Assembly: GCF_003865365.1 (NCBI RefSeq)
Contig: NZ_RQVR01000001.1
Span: 63,118-127,117 of the forward strand
Direction of reading: 5' to 3'
Length of the DNA: 64,000 nucleotides
Origin: Flavobacterium macacae
Lineage (GTDB): Bacteria; Bacteroidota; Bacteroidia; Flavobacteriales; Flavobacteriaceae
Shown: positions 52,281-61,544 of the stretch, in pieces
Numbering within the stretch: the first letter of the stretch is position 1
Layout of the letters: every line of letters starts with the position of its first letter
Translations under genes and position numbers: made by a program
The notes under the pieces: generated by a model
Database searches by the model: none
What the model saw: the letters and a program-made list of their open reading frames with translations, nothing else
What the model was told of the DNA's origin: nothing

Positions 52281-52940
52281 CTATATAAATCCTAATTTTC
52301 TGGCTTCGCGAACAATGTCTTCGTCGCTACCTTTTTCAATACAAAAATAATCCTTGATCTGAGATTTGCGCTTTTCTACAGCGCTCATCGAAAGATTCAG
52401 ATGCTCCGGAAGATTTTTTGTCATTACACCTTGAGCCAAAAGCGTGATGATTTGCCGATTGTAAGTGTCTAAATATTCTTCTCGAGATAACAATTCTTGA
52501 ATACTTGCCGTAACCGTTTCGCTATAATACGTTTCATCTTTAATCACGGTATCAAAAGCCATCAGAAGCTCTTCGCCTCCAAAGTCGCTCTTGACCAAAA
52601 AAGCATTTGGTTTAATTTTCTTTACAATATTATACAATACGAAAGATTCTGAATGAGAAGTAAGCATTATAATTTTTGCATCTGGAAAGTATTTTTTTAC
52701 AAGATAAGCCAAGTCTTCACCTGATTTAAGCAACTCCTCAGGATAACCAGGAAGATTTAGATCTAAAAAGACCATATCAAAAGCCAAAGTATCAGGATCA
52801 GTAATGATTTCAAAAGCCGCTTTACAATTGTAAGCCATTGTGGCATCAATTTCAATTCCTTGATTGTTGTAAGCCAAAATTATCTTATAACCGTCAAGTT
52901 GTGTGGGGTGGTCATCCACCATTAAAATGCGCATTGCCAT
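52281..52940 (-). CDS. NarL/FixJ-type response regulator
   Basis: The N-terminal receiver (residues ~3-125) has RILMVDDHPTQ, the phospho-acceptor Asp in DMVFLDLNLPG (about residue 58) and the Lys in FLVKSDFGG. The C-terminal part (LLAQGVMTKNLPEHLNLSMS, AVEKRKSQIKDYF) is a LuxR-type helix-turn-helix. It lies 21 bp after the histidine kinase gene and is its evident partner. The HTH is somewhat divergent, but the spacing and length are normal. Target genes unknown. Confidence 0.88.
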   Translation of the reverse strand: MAMRILMVDDHPTQLDGYKIILAYNNQGIEIDATMAYNCKAAFEIITDPDTLAFDMVFLDLNLPGYPEELLKSGEDLAYLVKKYFPDAKIIMLTSHSESFVLYNIVKKIKPNAFLVKSDFGGEELLMAFDTVIKDETYYSETVTASIQELLSREEYLDTYNRQIITLLAQGVMTKNLPEHLNLSMSAVEKRKSQIKDYFCIEKGSDEDIVREARKLGFI

Positions 52941-52961
52941 AAGTTTTTTCTTCTTGTCTAT

Positions 52962-55004
52962 TTATATCGGAAAAATAAGGTGAATTACTGTACCTTTTCC
53001 GATAGTAGAATTAATAGTTAGTGTACTGCCAATTTGTTCAAGCCTGTCTTGAATGTTTTTTAAACCGATACCTTGTTTTTTTTCAGCTATATCAAAACCG
53101 GTACCGTTATCTTTTATTTCAATTTTTAAATCATTATCAAATTTAGCCATTGAAATAAATACTTCAGTAGCATTTGCGTGCTTTTGAATATTGTGAATTG
53201 ATTCTTGCAAGATACGGTAAATCTGCATTTTTATATTGCTATTGACTATTTCCCAATCTATCTTTTCATCAACTTTTAGTTCAAAATGAATGTCGCTATG
53301 GTTTTCTATCGAGGCAAAAAGATTTTTTACGATTATAATAAAATTTACGACATCAGAAAAAAAGTTTTTACTCAAATCGTGTGAAATCGTCCTGATTTCT
53401 TTTTCAACATTCTGGATTTCTGCAATGTGTTGCAAACAATGATCAATCGTGGCATCATCTCGTTTTTTGCTCAAAACAAAAAGGTTCAACCGAATACCGG
53501 TCAGTTTGCCCATTATACCATCGTGTAATTCTTGTGAAATTCGCTTTTTCTCCAGCTGCTTTCCTTCTTCCAACTTTTGTTGTTGGTCAAGCATTAATTC
53601 ATAAATTTCTTCGTTGGCTTCCTGCTGCTGCTGAATATAGCGCAATTCTTTATTTTTGTTCCGTTGCGATTGAATCATATACCATAATATGATAATGAGC
53701 ACTAAAAGCACGCTAAACCCTAAGATCATCCAGCGTTGCAACGAAATTCGATCTTTTTCAGATTCTACTATTTTTTTTTCTGATAAAATCTCATCGGTTT
53801 CATATTCTATTCTTGCAAATTTGTCTCGTTGTTCTCTTTCCTTTTTAAGATTTTCATCAGTAAGTGTGACATATTTTTCAAAGTAAATCGGACTATTTTT
53901 TACATCAGCTTTAGCCAAAACCTGTAATGATTCATTTACATCCCCTACACTCTTAATTTCTTCGGCTTGTTTTCTCGCCTCTCGAATTGATTCAAGTGCA
54001 AGAACAGTATCTTTTTTTGATAGATAATAATTGGCCAACTTAATTTTGCTAGTTACAATTCCGGCAAGGTCGCCCGTACTATCTCTAATTTTTAGGCAAT
54101 TTTTATAATCTCCTAACACATTTTTATCACCCATTTTTTCACGGCAATATATCAAATTGTCCCAGATGTAAGCATAATATGCCGGATGAATCGTAAGTAA
54201 ATCAGGCATTTCTAAACCTTTTTTAAAATGATCTGCGGCGATTTTAAATTCTTTTTTAGACATAAAAACGGTCCCAATGCTGTTGTAAGTCTGCGATTTT
54301 AAAAGTGTAAAATACTGAGGATCATCTGTAAATTCATCAAGCGTTTTTAAAGCTTTCTCGTTGTATTGAATGGCTTCATCATATTTATTTTGAGCGGTAA
54401 GTACCGAACTTAAAAAATTATAACACTCATATTCTAGCGTCAAATCTTTTACTTCGTGCGCAATTTTCAACGCTTGAATTGCTATAGCTTCTGATGAAGC
54501 CAAATCATTAATTTTATAAATAAGATAACCTTTTTTAAGTTTTACACGTCCAAAGTTTTCGCGATCATCCGTTTCTGCAAGCAATTTTTCTGCCTTTGTA
54601 AAATAAAAGTAAGAACTATCAGGAATGCTTCTATCCGTAAAATAATCACCAATATATTGATAACCACGAGCCATATCCAAGGTGTCATTTGCTTCATCAC
54701 CCATTGCGACCAATTGCTTTGAAACATCATGATATTTATCAATTTCGTTTAAATAAAAATAATGATTGGCGACTTGAATGATATTGGATCTTGATACAGT
54801 ATCGTTGCTTCCGTTAGCCAAAATTTGGGTCAAGCTGTCTAAAAGTTTTATTTTCTCATCGCGAGGTAATTCGTCCATTTCGGGATGCTCTAAAATAGAA
54901 TCCATTGGAGTTGAAATTGTCAAAAGTTGGCTCGCTTCTTTGTCTTTTGAGTTGCAACTCAAAATTAAAAAAATTGCCGCTAAAAGTAAGTATGAATTCT
55001 TCAA
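52962..55004 (-). CDS. TPR-containing sensor histidine kinase (HisKA_3 type)
   Basis: A periplasmic TPR sensor (about residues 50-370) is followed by a coiled coil, one membrane segment (WMILGFSVLLVLIIILWYMI), the dimerisation/phospho-acceptor helix with RISQELHDGIMGKLTGI, and a HATPase_c domain with NIQKHANAT and KDNGTGFD and GIGLKNIQDRL. I prefer a TTG start at 55004 over a GTG at 55046: it gives MKNSYLLLAAIFLILSC, a lipoprotein signal, and the -7 box TATATTTG at 55026-55033 lies just upstream. A lipobox plus a transmembrane kinase is unusual and is flagged separately. Confidence 0.85.
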   Translation of the reverse strand: MKNSYLLLAAIFLILSCNSKDKEASQLLTISTPMDSILEHPEMDELPRDEKIKLLDSLTQILANGSNDTVSRSNIIQVANHYFYLNEIDKYHDVSKQLVAMGDEANDTLDMARGYQYIGDYFTDRSIPDSSYFYFTKAEKLLAETDDRENFGRVKLKKGYLIYKINDLASSEAIAIQALKIAHEVKDLTLEYECYNFLSSVLTAQNKYDEAIQYNEKALKTLDEFTDDPQYFTLLKSQTYNSIGTVFMSKKEFKIAADHFKKGLEMPDLLTIHPAYYAYIWDNLIYCREKMGDKNVLGDYKNCLKIRDSTGDLAGIVTSKIKLANYYLSKKDTVLALESIREARKQAEEIKSVGDVNESLQVLAKADVKNSPIYFEKYVTLTDENLKKEREQRDKFARIEYETDEILSEKKIVESEKDRISLQRWMILGFSVLLVLIIILWYMIQSQRNKNKELRYIQQQQEANEEIYELMLDQQQKLEEGKQLEKKRISQELHDGIMGKLTGIRLNLFVLSKKRDDATIDHCLQHIAEIQNVEKEIRTISHDLSKNFFSDVVNFIIIVKNLFASIENHSDIHFELKVDEKIDWEIVNSNIKMQIYRILQESIHNIQKHANATEVFISMAKFDNDLKIEIKDNGTGFDIAEKKQGIGLKNIQDRLEQIGSTLTINSTIGKGTVIHLIFPI

Positions 55005-55188
55005 TTGGGGGATTATTGAGATATTCAAATATATTGTTTTTTTCACAAAAAGTAAAATGCCCTGTGAGAATTTTAAGTGAAATTGGTTTTAGATTGCTTT
55101 AAATTTCGTTAAACTTATTTTATATGATACAAAAACTTTATGCTTCCTTTATTTATAGATAACTTTGCATTACTTCAACCTTTATGAT

Positions 55189-56466
55189 ATGCCTGATTTC
55201 AATACTCGCAAAAAAAAGCTAACACGATTGCAATTGCAAACCCTCATTATTGCTTCTGCTATTATTGGATTTTTAGCTGCACTGCTGGCAATTTCTCTAA
55301 AACATATTACTGAACATTATGAAGATATTTTCTTTGCCAAGGCAGAAACAAATTGGTATCTTTTTTTAATCTTGCCTTTCATTGGTCTTTCTGTAATTTA
55401 TCTTTTAAGAAAATATCTTTTTAAGAATAAAGAAAACAAAGGTATCAAGGAGGTTTTTGAAAGTTTTAAAACTGACAAATCGCTTCCGGCATACAAAATT
55501 CCTTCCCATTATTTAAACGGATTTCTGACCGTGATTTTTGGAGGTTCCACTGGAATTGAAGTTTCTACCGTTGTTTCTTCTGCTGCAATTGGTTCTATTG
55601 CACATTCAAAGGAAAAATTCTTGAGAAAGTATAAAAACGAATTGATATGTGCCGGAACTGCAGCCGGAATCGCGGCGCTTTTTACAAGTCCCATGGCTGG
55701 ATTTCTTTTTGTTTATGAAGTCCTTTCTAAGAAAATTTCTAAAGTATTCTTAATCGCAACATTCATTGCCATTGGCGTAGCAACGGCTTTGTCTTTCTTT
55801 TTACACGAAACGGCATTGTTTGCCGTTAATATCCAGACTTGGCATTGGCACGCCTTTCCTTACTTTATTTTGTTAGGAATCATCTCCGGACTAAATTCAG
55901 TGTATCTCACAAAAACAGTTTTGTTTTTTAAAAAGAAATTTACAAACATTAAAACAAAATACCATCGCGTCATTTTAGGATCAGCAATTATCGGAATCTC
56001 ACTTGCCTTTTTTCCAGAACTTTTTGGTGATGGCTATCACGCAATCAAACAGAATATTGCCACATCAAGTTCAGTCATACCGACGCTTTCTGTCTTTATG
56101 ACATTGTTAGGCATAATTATTTTAAAACCAATTATCACCTCAGTAACCCTATCTGCTGGAGGCGACGGTGGAGTTTTTGCTCCAAGTATTTTTATCGGAG
56201 CCTTTATCGGTTTATTTACCGCTTTGCTTTTAAACAAGTACGCCAATGCTGAAGTAATTCCTATAAACTTTATGATTATTGGCATGGCCGCAATGCTTTC
56301 TGCAAGTATTAGCGCACCTTTTACCGCTTTATTTTTAGTCTGTGGATTAGTTGGTGATTACACGCTTTTCGTGCCAATTTTGATTGTTTGTTTTGTATCA
56401 AAATTTACTGCTGAACGTTTCTGCTCTTATACCGTTTATACTTACCAAGAAAAAGCAACTGCCTAA
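55189..56466 (+). CDS. ClC family chloride channel/transporter
   Basis: A polytopic membrane protein of about ten helices. ClC motifs are seen: NKGIKEVFESF in place of GSGIP, GGSTGIEVSTVVS with the putative gating Glu, AGTAAGIAALFTSPMAG and GGDGGVFAPS (the GxFxP loop). No C-terminal CBS domains. The ATG giving MPDFNTRKKK is preferred; an earlier TTG at 55165 overlaps a TAACTTTG -7 box (55160-55167). Its stop overlaps the start of the HPP gene (TAATG), so the two are coupled. It probably moves chloride or another anion such as fluoride or nitrate. Confidence 0.88.
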   Translation: MPDFNTRKKKLTRLQLQTLIIASAIIGFLAALLAISLKHITEHYEDIFFAKAETNWYLFLILPFIGLSVIYLLRKYLFKNKENKGIKEVFESFKTDKSLPAYKIPSHYLNGFLTVIFGGSTGIEVSTVVSSAAIGSIAHSKEKFLRKYKNELICAGTAAGIAALFTSPMAGFLFVYEVLSKKISKVFLIATFIAIGVATALSFFLHETALFAVNIQTWHWHAFPYFILLGIISGLNSVYLTKTVLFFKKKFTNIKTKYHRVILGSAIIGISLAFFPELFGDGYHAIKQNIATSSSVIPTLSVFMTLLGIIILKPIITSVTLSAGGDGGVFAPSIFIGAFIGLFTALLLNKYANAEVIPINFMIIGMAAMLSASISAPFTALFLVCGLVGDYTLFVPILIVCFVSKFTAERFCSYTVYTYQEKATA

Positions 56467-57059
56467 TGCCAATCAAAAAAATAAAACGTACCTATCGCAA
56501 AACCAAATATGTTTTATACAAAGAAACTTTGGTGGATTTTACCGAACATTTTTGGGCATTTATTGGCTCTTTTATCGGCTTGGGAATTATTACATTTTTA
56601 GAATATAAAGCATTTCCACAATCCGATTTTATTTTTTTAATTGGTTCTTTCGGAGCTTCTTGTGTTTTGGTTTATGGCGTTATCCAAAGTCCGCTGGCAC
56701 AACCCAGAAATTTGGTCGGAGGCCATTTAGTTTCCGCAATTATTGGCGTTTCGATACAAAAATTACTTCCTGAGTTAATTTGGGTTGCCGCACCACTCGC
56801 TGTTTCCTTATCCATTGTTTTTATGCAAATCACAAAAACATTACATCCGCCAGGTGGCGCGACCGCTTTAATTGCAGTTACAGGTTCTGCTGAAATAAAG
56901 GATTTGGGGTATTTGTATGTGATCTCCCCAATACTTTCGGGTGCATTGATTTTATTGATAATCGCCTTAATTTTCAACAATCTTACCAAAAACAGAAGTT
57001 ATCCGTCACTTCCTGCGCGAACAAAAATCAAGAAGTTATTCTTGAAAAAGAAAAGCTAG
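56466..57059 (+). CDS. HPP family membrane protein
   Basis: The 197-residue protein has four membrane helices and the family name motif HPPGGATALIA, with SFGASCVLVYGVIQSPLAQP earlier. HPP proteins are linked to nitrite transport in plant and cyanobacterial homologues. It starts on the last base of the ClC stop, so the two are translationally coupled; together they suggest an anion-handling unit. The stop lies inside a 14-bp palindrome AAAAGCTAGCTTTT. Confidence 0.85.
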   Translation: MPIKKIKRTYRKTKYVLYKETLVDFTEHFWAFIGSFIGLGIITFLEYKAFPQSDFIFLIGSFGASCVLVYGVIQSPLAQPRNLVGGHLVSAIIGVSIQKLLPELIWVAAPLAVSLSIVFMQITKTLHPPGGATALIAVTGSAEIKDLGYLYVISPILSGALILLIIALIFNNLTKNRSYPSLPARTKIKKLFLKKKS

Positions 57060-57068
57060 CTTTTTCGA

Positions 57069-57524
57069 TTATATGCTGAATAAAAAAGTATCCTTGCTCA
57101 ATCCCGAAGTATGAAATTGCCAGTTGATCTTTAAAACTTCTCGAAGCGATTTCTTCAAAACTTGAAAGTCATTAGGTTTACTGATGTAAATATTTGCGCC
57201 TCCAATAAAGGTTTCGTGAATATCTTTTTCAGCTGTGGATGTCGAATAAATGGCAATTGACATATCTCGAAGTTTTTCTCTTTTTCTAATTTCATTCAAG
57301 CAATTTTCATATTTAACACAAAACATATTCAAATCTAGAAAAAGGATATGTGGCAATTCAATTATTTCAGGATCAAAAAGATAATCTAAAAGATCATCAC
57401 CAGTTTCAAATGTCAAAAGATTAACATTTAAGCCCAGCTCTTCAATTGCTTGCCTAAAAACATCACGATCATCTTCATCATCATCCGCTAAAATAATATT
57501 CATTTTTTCTTCTTCTTCGCTCAT
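57069..57524 (-). CDS. Stand-alone response regulator receiver
   Basis: The 151-residue protein is a single receiver domain of the Rcp1 type. The acidic pair is in IILADDDEDDRDVF, the phospho-acceptor Asp in HILFLDLNMFC (about residue 62) and the Lys in IYISKPNDF. There is no output domain. It lies 11 bp after the AraC-type gene and may modulate a kinase or the regulator. Usual length and motifs otherwise. Confidence 0.87.
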   Translation of the reverse strand: MSEEEEKMNIILADDDEDDRDVFRQAIEELGLNVNLLTFETGDDLLDYLFDPEIIELPHILFLDLNMFCVKYENCLNEIRKREKLRDMSIAIYSTSTAEKDIHETFIGGANIYISKPNDFQVLKKSLREVLKINWQFHTSGLSKDTFLFSI

Positions 57525-57535
57525 GTGATTTTGTC

Positions 57536-58090
57536 TTATGTCGTATAGATTTTTCTTTTTCTTCCATCAATAATTTTCTTAAAAACCGACGGAGAAAGCC
57601 CCGTGGTTTTTTTAAATTGCCCCGAAAGATGTGCAACACTGCTGTAATTTAAAATATATGAAATTTCAGTTAATGATAATTCTTGAAGCAATAACTTTTT
57701 CGCTTTTTCAATCTTTTGCAATATGATATAATTCTCAATTGAGCTGTGGGTATATTCTGAAAAAAGAGTAGAAATATAGCTGTAATTCATATTCATTTTT
57801 TCAGCAAGATAAAGCGAAATTTTTGATGCTGGAAGCTTTTCTCTCCCGATCATGTCCATAATCACATTCTTAATCCGTTGGATTAATTGGCTTTTCTGAT
57901 CGCTCAAGATATCGATTCCATATCTTTTTAAGTTGGCTTGCAATTGAATATTATCTTCCAGAGAAATAACCTCTAAAACCTGAATTTCTCCAGATTCATT
58001 CATATCAAAATGTATTCCCAGCTTTTCAAGTTGCTCTTGTAAAATTGTTCGACAGGCCACATTAATATCATATTTAATGTAGATTTTCAT
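57536..58090 (-). CDS. AraC family transcriptional regulator
   Basis: The 184-residue protein has an N-terminal alpha-beta region (~1-75) and a C-terminal AraC double helix-turn-helix (about residues 85-180): ISLYLAEKMNMNYSYISTLF, then ENYIILQKIEKAKKLL and SSVAHLSGQFKKTTGLSPSV. Small AraC regulators with such an N-terminal domain are common in Flavobacteriaceae. It precedes the receiver protein gene by 11 bp; the pair probably forms one signalling unit. Targets unknown. Confidence 0.85.
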   Translation of the reverse strand: MKIYIKYDINVACRTILQEQLEKLGIHFDMNESGEIQVLEVISLEDNIQLQANLKRYGIDILSDQKSQLIQRIKNVIMDMIGREKLPASKISLYLAEKMNMNYSYISTLFSEYTHSSIENYIILQKIEKAKKLLLQELSLTEISYILNYSSVAHLSGQFKKTTGLSPSVFKKIIDGRKRKIYTT

Positions 58091-58244
58091 TGTGGTGTTT
58101 GTGTTGGTTGGTTCAATAAATATAAGGAAAAAAGAATTTCATTAAAAGAAATTATGAATTTATTAGCAACAGCAACTAAATGAGAACAAGCAATCTCATT
58201 TACTATAATCCCACTGAATGAGACTTTCTTGATAACTTTATAAT

Positions 58245-58500
58245 ATGCGCGCTAAAATCATGGGTGCCATCAAGAATAAAGATACCAAGGAAGAATTTTG
58301 CTTGGCAAAAGCATTGTGGAAACGATGCTATCGCTATCGAATACACGACAAAACGGTTTTCGGGACGCATGATCTGTCTTTCAAAAAATACAAGATTGCC
58401 ATTTTTGTCGATGGTAAATTCTTCCACTGAAAAGATTGGTAAAACGTCAAAAAAAGCTAGATTCCAACAAAGAGTTTGGATCAAGAAAAATGTGCTAGAT
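58245..58500 (+). pseudogene. vsr: Decayed very-short-patch-repair endonuclease (Vsr)
   Basis: From ATG 58245 the frame reads KIMGAIKNKDTKEEFCLAKA, then LWKRCYRYRIHDKTVFGTHD and KKYKIAIFVDGKFFH, a clear Vsr N-terminal half with the Asp of the D-L-x-F strand and the VDGxFxH motif. A stop follows immediately where HGH continues in intact enzymes. Later frames carry scraps (KLDSNKEF, WIKK) of the missing part until the acyl-CoA-ligase stop. It has lost its function. No cytosine methyltransferase gene is present nearby. Confidence 0.72.
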
Positions 58501-59807
58501 TATCTCAAATCAAAAAAACGAATCGGCTTTCTGCTGATGGCCGGAAAAACCACTTTATTCAATTCTTCTATTGGAGCAAATTCAATTTTAGGTGTTACGC
58601 GCAATTTTGCTCTGAAATAATCTTTAATTTCAGAGAGTAATTCGTCAGACGCTTTTTCAGAAGCAATTTTAATTACGATTTCATCTGTTCCCAAATCATT
58701 CGTAGAAATTTCTATCACATGATTTTCAACGCTGTCAAAATGACTCAAGACATCGTGCATCGCCGGCGGATACAGCGTTGTTCCCTTGTATTTTATCATT
58801 TGCTGTTTTCTGCCTAAAACGGGCCCAACACGAATCGTCGTTCTTCCGCATGGGCAAGGTTCGTCATGAAGCTGGACGATATCGCCGGTTTTAAAACGGA
58901 TCAAAGGCATTCCTTCCACGCCTAATGTAGTAATAGTCAACTCGCCACTTTCTCCTGATTTTACCGGATTATTTTGGTCGTCAAGAATTTCTGTAATAAT
59001 CAATTCGGGATGATGGTGGCCTCCCTTTGAATGTTCGCATTCGGTAAAAGCAGTGCTCATTTCGGTTGAAGCATACGTTGAAAACAACTTGATGTTCCAT
59101 TTATCCGTAATTTTTTTGGCCAAAATAGTAGGCGTAAAATCTTGATTTCTTAATGGTTCTCCAATACAAATCGCACCTTTTATTCCCGAATTATTGTAGT
59201 CAATATTGTGCTGTTCGGCAAATTCAATCAATTTCAATAAAAATGACGGAACTGTAATCAAGTAATTTGGCTGGTATTTCAAAATAGAATCCCATTGCAA
59301 CTGTGGAATTCCAGCACCTACACGAATTACGCCAACACCCAATTTTCGAAGTCCTAAAAAGTACGCCAAACCTGCCACAAATCTTCGGTCAATCGTGGTC
59401 ATCAGTTGCACAACATCGCCTTCTTTTACGCCTGCAACATCAAAAGAAATCGCTTCGTTATAAGCCAAACGGTCTAAATCTTTGTCGGTCAAGCCAAACG
59501 TTACGGGATCGCCCAAAGTTCCTGAAGTCGTGCAATAATCAATGATTTTGTTTTTTGGAACACACAAAAAAGCATCGTTATTTTTTTGTAAATCATCTTT
59601 TGTGGTCACTGGAAGCTGTTGCAAATCAGAAATTGTTTTGATTGCATTTACATCAATATTTTGCTCTAAAAAAAGCGCTCTGTAATATTCAGAATTCACA
59701 TTTACATAATGCAAAGTCTCCTGAAGCAACCTTTCTTGGAGTATTTTAATTTCTTCTTTTGACGCTTTTTCTATTGCTGGGAATGTCATTTTTTTGTGAT
59801 TTTCCAA
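58500..59807 (-). CDS. Phenylacetate-CoA-ligase-like AMP-forming enzyme
   Basis: The 435-residue protein is an adenylate-forming enzyme of the PaaK class. It has the phosphate-binding YCTTSGTLGDPVTFG (about residue 100), STYASTEMS, PLIRFKTGDIV and CPCGRTTIRVGPVLGRKQQM motifs. It activates an aromatic or aliphatic acid as its AMP or CoA ester. Position next to a C45 hydrolase, a phytoene-desaturase-like oxidoreductase and an acyltransferase matches the flexirubin/aryl-polyene cluster of Flavobacterium, where a similar ligase activates the aromatic starter. The role is inferred from context. Confidence 0.82.
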   Translation of the reverse strand: MENHKKMTFPAIEKASKEEIKILQERLLQETLHYVNVNSEYYRALFLEQNIDVNAIKTISDLQQLPVTTKDDLQKNNDAFLCVPKNKIIDYCTTSGTLGDPVTFGLTDKDLDRLAYNEAISFDVAGVKEGDVVQLMTTIDRRFVAGLAYFLGLRKLGVGVIRVGAGIPQLQWDSILKYQPNYLITVPSFLLKLIEFAEQHNIDYNNSGIKGAICIGEPLRNQDFTPTILAKKITDKWNIKLFSTYASTEMSTAFTECEHSKGGHHHPELIITEILDDQNNPVKSGESGELTITTLGVEGMPLIRFKTGDIVQLHDEPCPCGRTTIRVGPVLGRKQQMIKYKGTTLYPPAMHDVLSHFDSVENHVIEISTNDLGTDEIVIKIASEKASDELLSEIKDYFRAKLRVTPKIEFAPIEELNKVVFPAISRKPIRFFDLR

Positions 59808-59858
59808 TTTTTAAATTCTTGGATAATTCGAAAAATCGAACCATCAAAAATTAAATTA

Positions 59859-61529
59859 TCAGAGTTTTCGTTTCGCTTTTTTCAACTGTTTTTCGACTGT
59901 TTTTCGGTCTGGCAATGTAGTAATTTCTTTTGTCAATGCGGTTTCAAAATTATCAAACGCTTTTTGGTACTGCTTTTTTTCTTGGTAATATTTCCCGATT
60001 TTGTAATAAACCACCCAATGTTCTGCATTTAAGCTTTTAAACTCTGAAATCATTTCTTCTGAAATAGCTGTTTTACTTTCTATGTAGTGATCAAATTCCC
60101 GATTCTGAATTCTATATTTTTCATAATCTGAGTATGCTTTGGTTTCTAAAAAAGTATCTTTTTCAATATTCAAATTGCTTTCCGCCATGGTTTTCATTTC
60201 AGAAGTAGTTGAATTATTTTCGATTTTTGAGCCAAACACTTTATTCAAATCATAACAGACAAATTCCCCCAGTTGATAAGGATTTGCTGAAATCCAGACC
60301 AATTTATCCTTTGGTTTAAAAACGATTCCGTGATGCGCCAACAGTTGGTTCAGCGCTTTTTCATTGCCAAAACCAATCGATTTGCCTTTCAATCCGTTCT
60401 TGTCTCGAAGTATTTTTACCGCTTCCTTCGGAGTGATTGTTTGGTTTTCCTCCAGCAATTCTTCCATCCGGTCAAATCGGTATTTTGAATGGCTTTCGAT
60501 GATGTGTTTGTTATTTTTTTTATCGTTTTTGTAAGTTTCGCTCTGAAAATGATTCGCACAAATTAACTCTGAATTATTGGGCACGTCATACACTCCAAAA
60601 TGATTCGGAGAAACTTCTAATAAAATGGCTTTTCCGTCATTTGCACTTCCAACCATAATACTTTCCGAAACAAAGACTTCGCGCTTTTTTGCAAGGGCAA
60701 TGGCTTCGTCTATCGTCCCAGCATATTGCAAAATTTCTCTCGCCAAAATCGAGACAGGAGTTTTGGCAACCCAAGGAATATCTGACTTTCCAGCGTTTAT
60801 TGTCACGGTCAAACCTTCTAAATTCATTCCTGAAACGACACCAATCATTCCCGGCCAAGAAACTGACACATACGGATGCCCGAGGTCTGGTTTTATGAAA
60901 TAAACGATTTTGTTTTCTGCAAAATCATCGCCCGCATAAAAGTCCAAATTTCGTCCGATTAACAACGAACCGTCAGGCGTTTTTTTGTTCCAAACCGCAA
61001 AAGAAGTACAGCCAACCAATGCCAAATCAGTCAAGGCGTGCCCGATATCATGGGCACCGTGAAGGTAAAGCGCGCGCAAATATTGGGGTGCAATGTCATC
61101 AAATTCTTTAGAAGAAAACCTCGAAAGTCCATAGATTTCCGTCTGATATTCTTCGGAAACATTTTTGTATAACTTTCTGTTGTATACTTTTAAAAACTGG
61201 CGAAGCAAGCGCAATTTAAAATTCGAAGGAACGATTTGTTTGATTTTTCCAAAGAAAACCGTCTCTTGCTTTTTCATCAGCGAATCGCTCAGGCTTCCCA
61301 TTATCAAACCGCGTTGCAGAGCATCACCTTCAACATACATTTCCCAAAGGTTATTCTGCTTGTTTTTAAATAAAAAATTGTCTTTGTAACTGAAACTTTC
61401 TGGCGAATGTTTTACCACAACCGGCATTTCATTATTGTAACCTTCAGTTTGTGGCAAATGCTGGATGGACTTTCGAACACCGCACGAATTCAGAAGGATT
61501 AAAAGTAGAAAGAGAATACATTTTTTCAT
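59859..61529 (-). CDS. C45 family acyltransferase/hydrolase with C-terminal TPR, pigment cluster
   Basis: A lipobox-like signal (LLLILLNSC) gives an exported protein. The central domain has VGCTSFAVWNKKTPDG with the Ntn nucleophile Cys, LIGRNLDFYAGDDF and NLEGLTVTINAGKSD, which identify the acyl-CoA:6-APA acyltransferase/peptidase C45 family. A TPR-like end (YYQEKKQYQKAFDNFETALT) closes the 556-residue protein. In flexirubin-type clusters such a protein is conserved and probably esterifies or hydrolyses an aryl-polyene intermediate. The exact reaction cannot be told from sequence. Confidence 0.8.
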   Translation of the reverse strand: MKKCILFLLLILLNSCGVRKSIQHLPQTEGYNNEMPVVVKHSPESFSYKDNFLFKNKQNNLWEMYVEGDALQRGLIMGSLSDSLMKKQETVFFGKIKQIVPSNFKLRLLRQFLKVYNRKLYKNVSEEYQTEIYGLSRFSSKEFDDIAPQYLRALYLHGAHDIGHALTDLALVGCTSFAVWNKKTPDGSLLIGRNLDFYAGDDFAENKIVYFIKPDLGHPYVSVSWPGMIGVVSGMNLEGLTVTINAGKSDIPWVAKTPVSILAREILQYAGTIDEAIALAKKREVFVSESIMVGSANDGKAILLEVSPNHFGVYDVPNNSELICANHFQSETYKNDKKNNKHIIESHSKYRFDRMEELLEENQTITPKEAVKILRDKNGLKGKSIGFGNEKALNQLLAHHGIVFKPKDKLVWISANPYQLGEFVCYDLNKVFGSKIENNSTTSEMKTMAESNLNIEKDTFLETKAYSDYEKYRIQNREFDHYIESKTAISEEMISEFKSLNAEHWVVYYKIGKYYQEKKQYQKAFDNFETALTKEITTLPDRKTVEKQLKKAKRKL

Positions 61530-61544
61530 TGCAATCTGGGCTAA

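Noticed and set aside
58203..58484. Minus-strand frame of 93 codons over the vsr relic
   Set aside because: Antisense of a recognisable Vsr sequence on the plus strand, with no features of its own.
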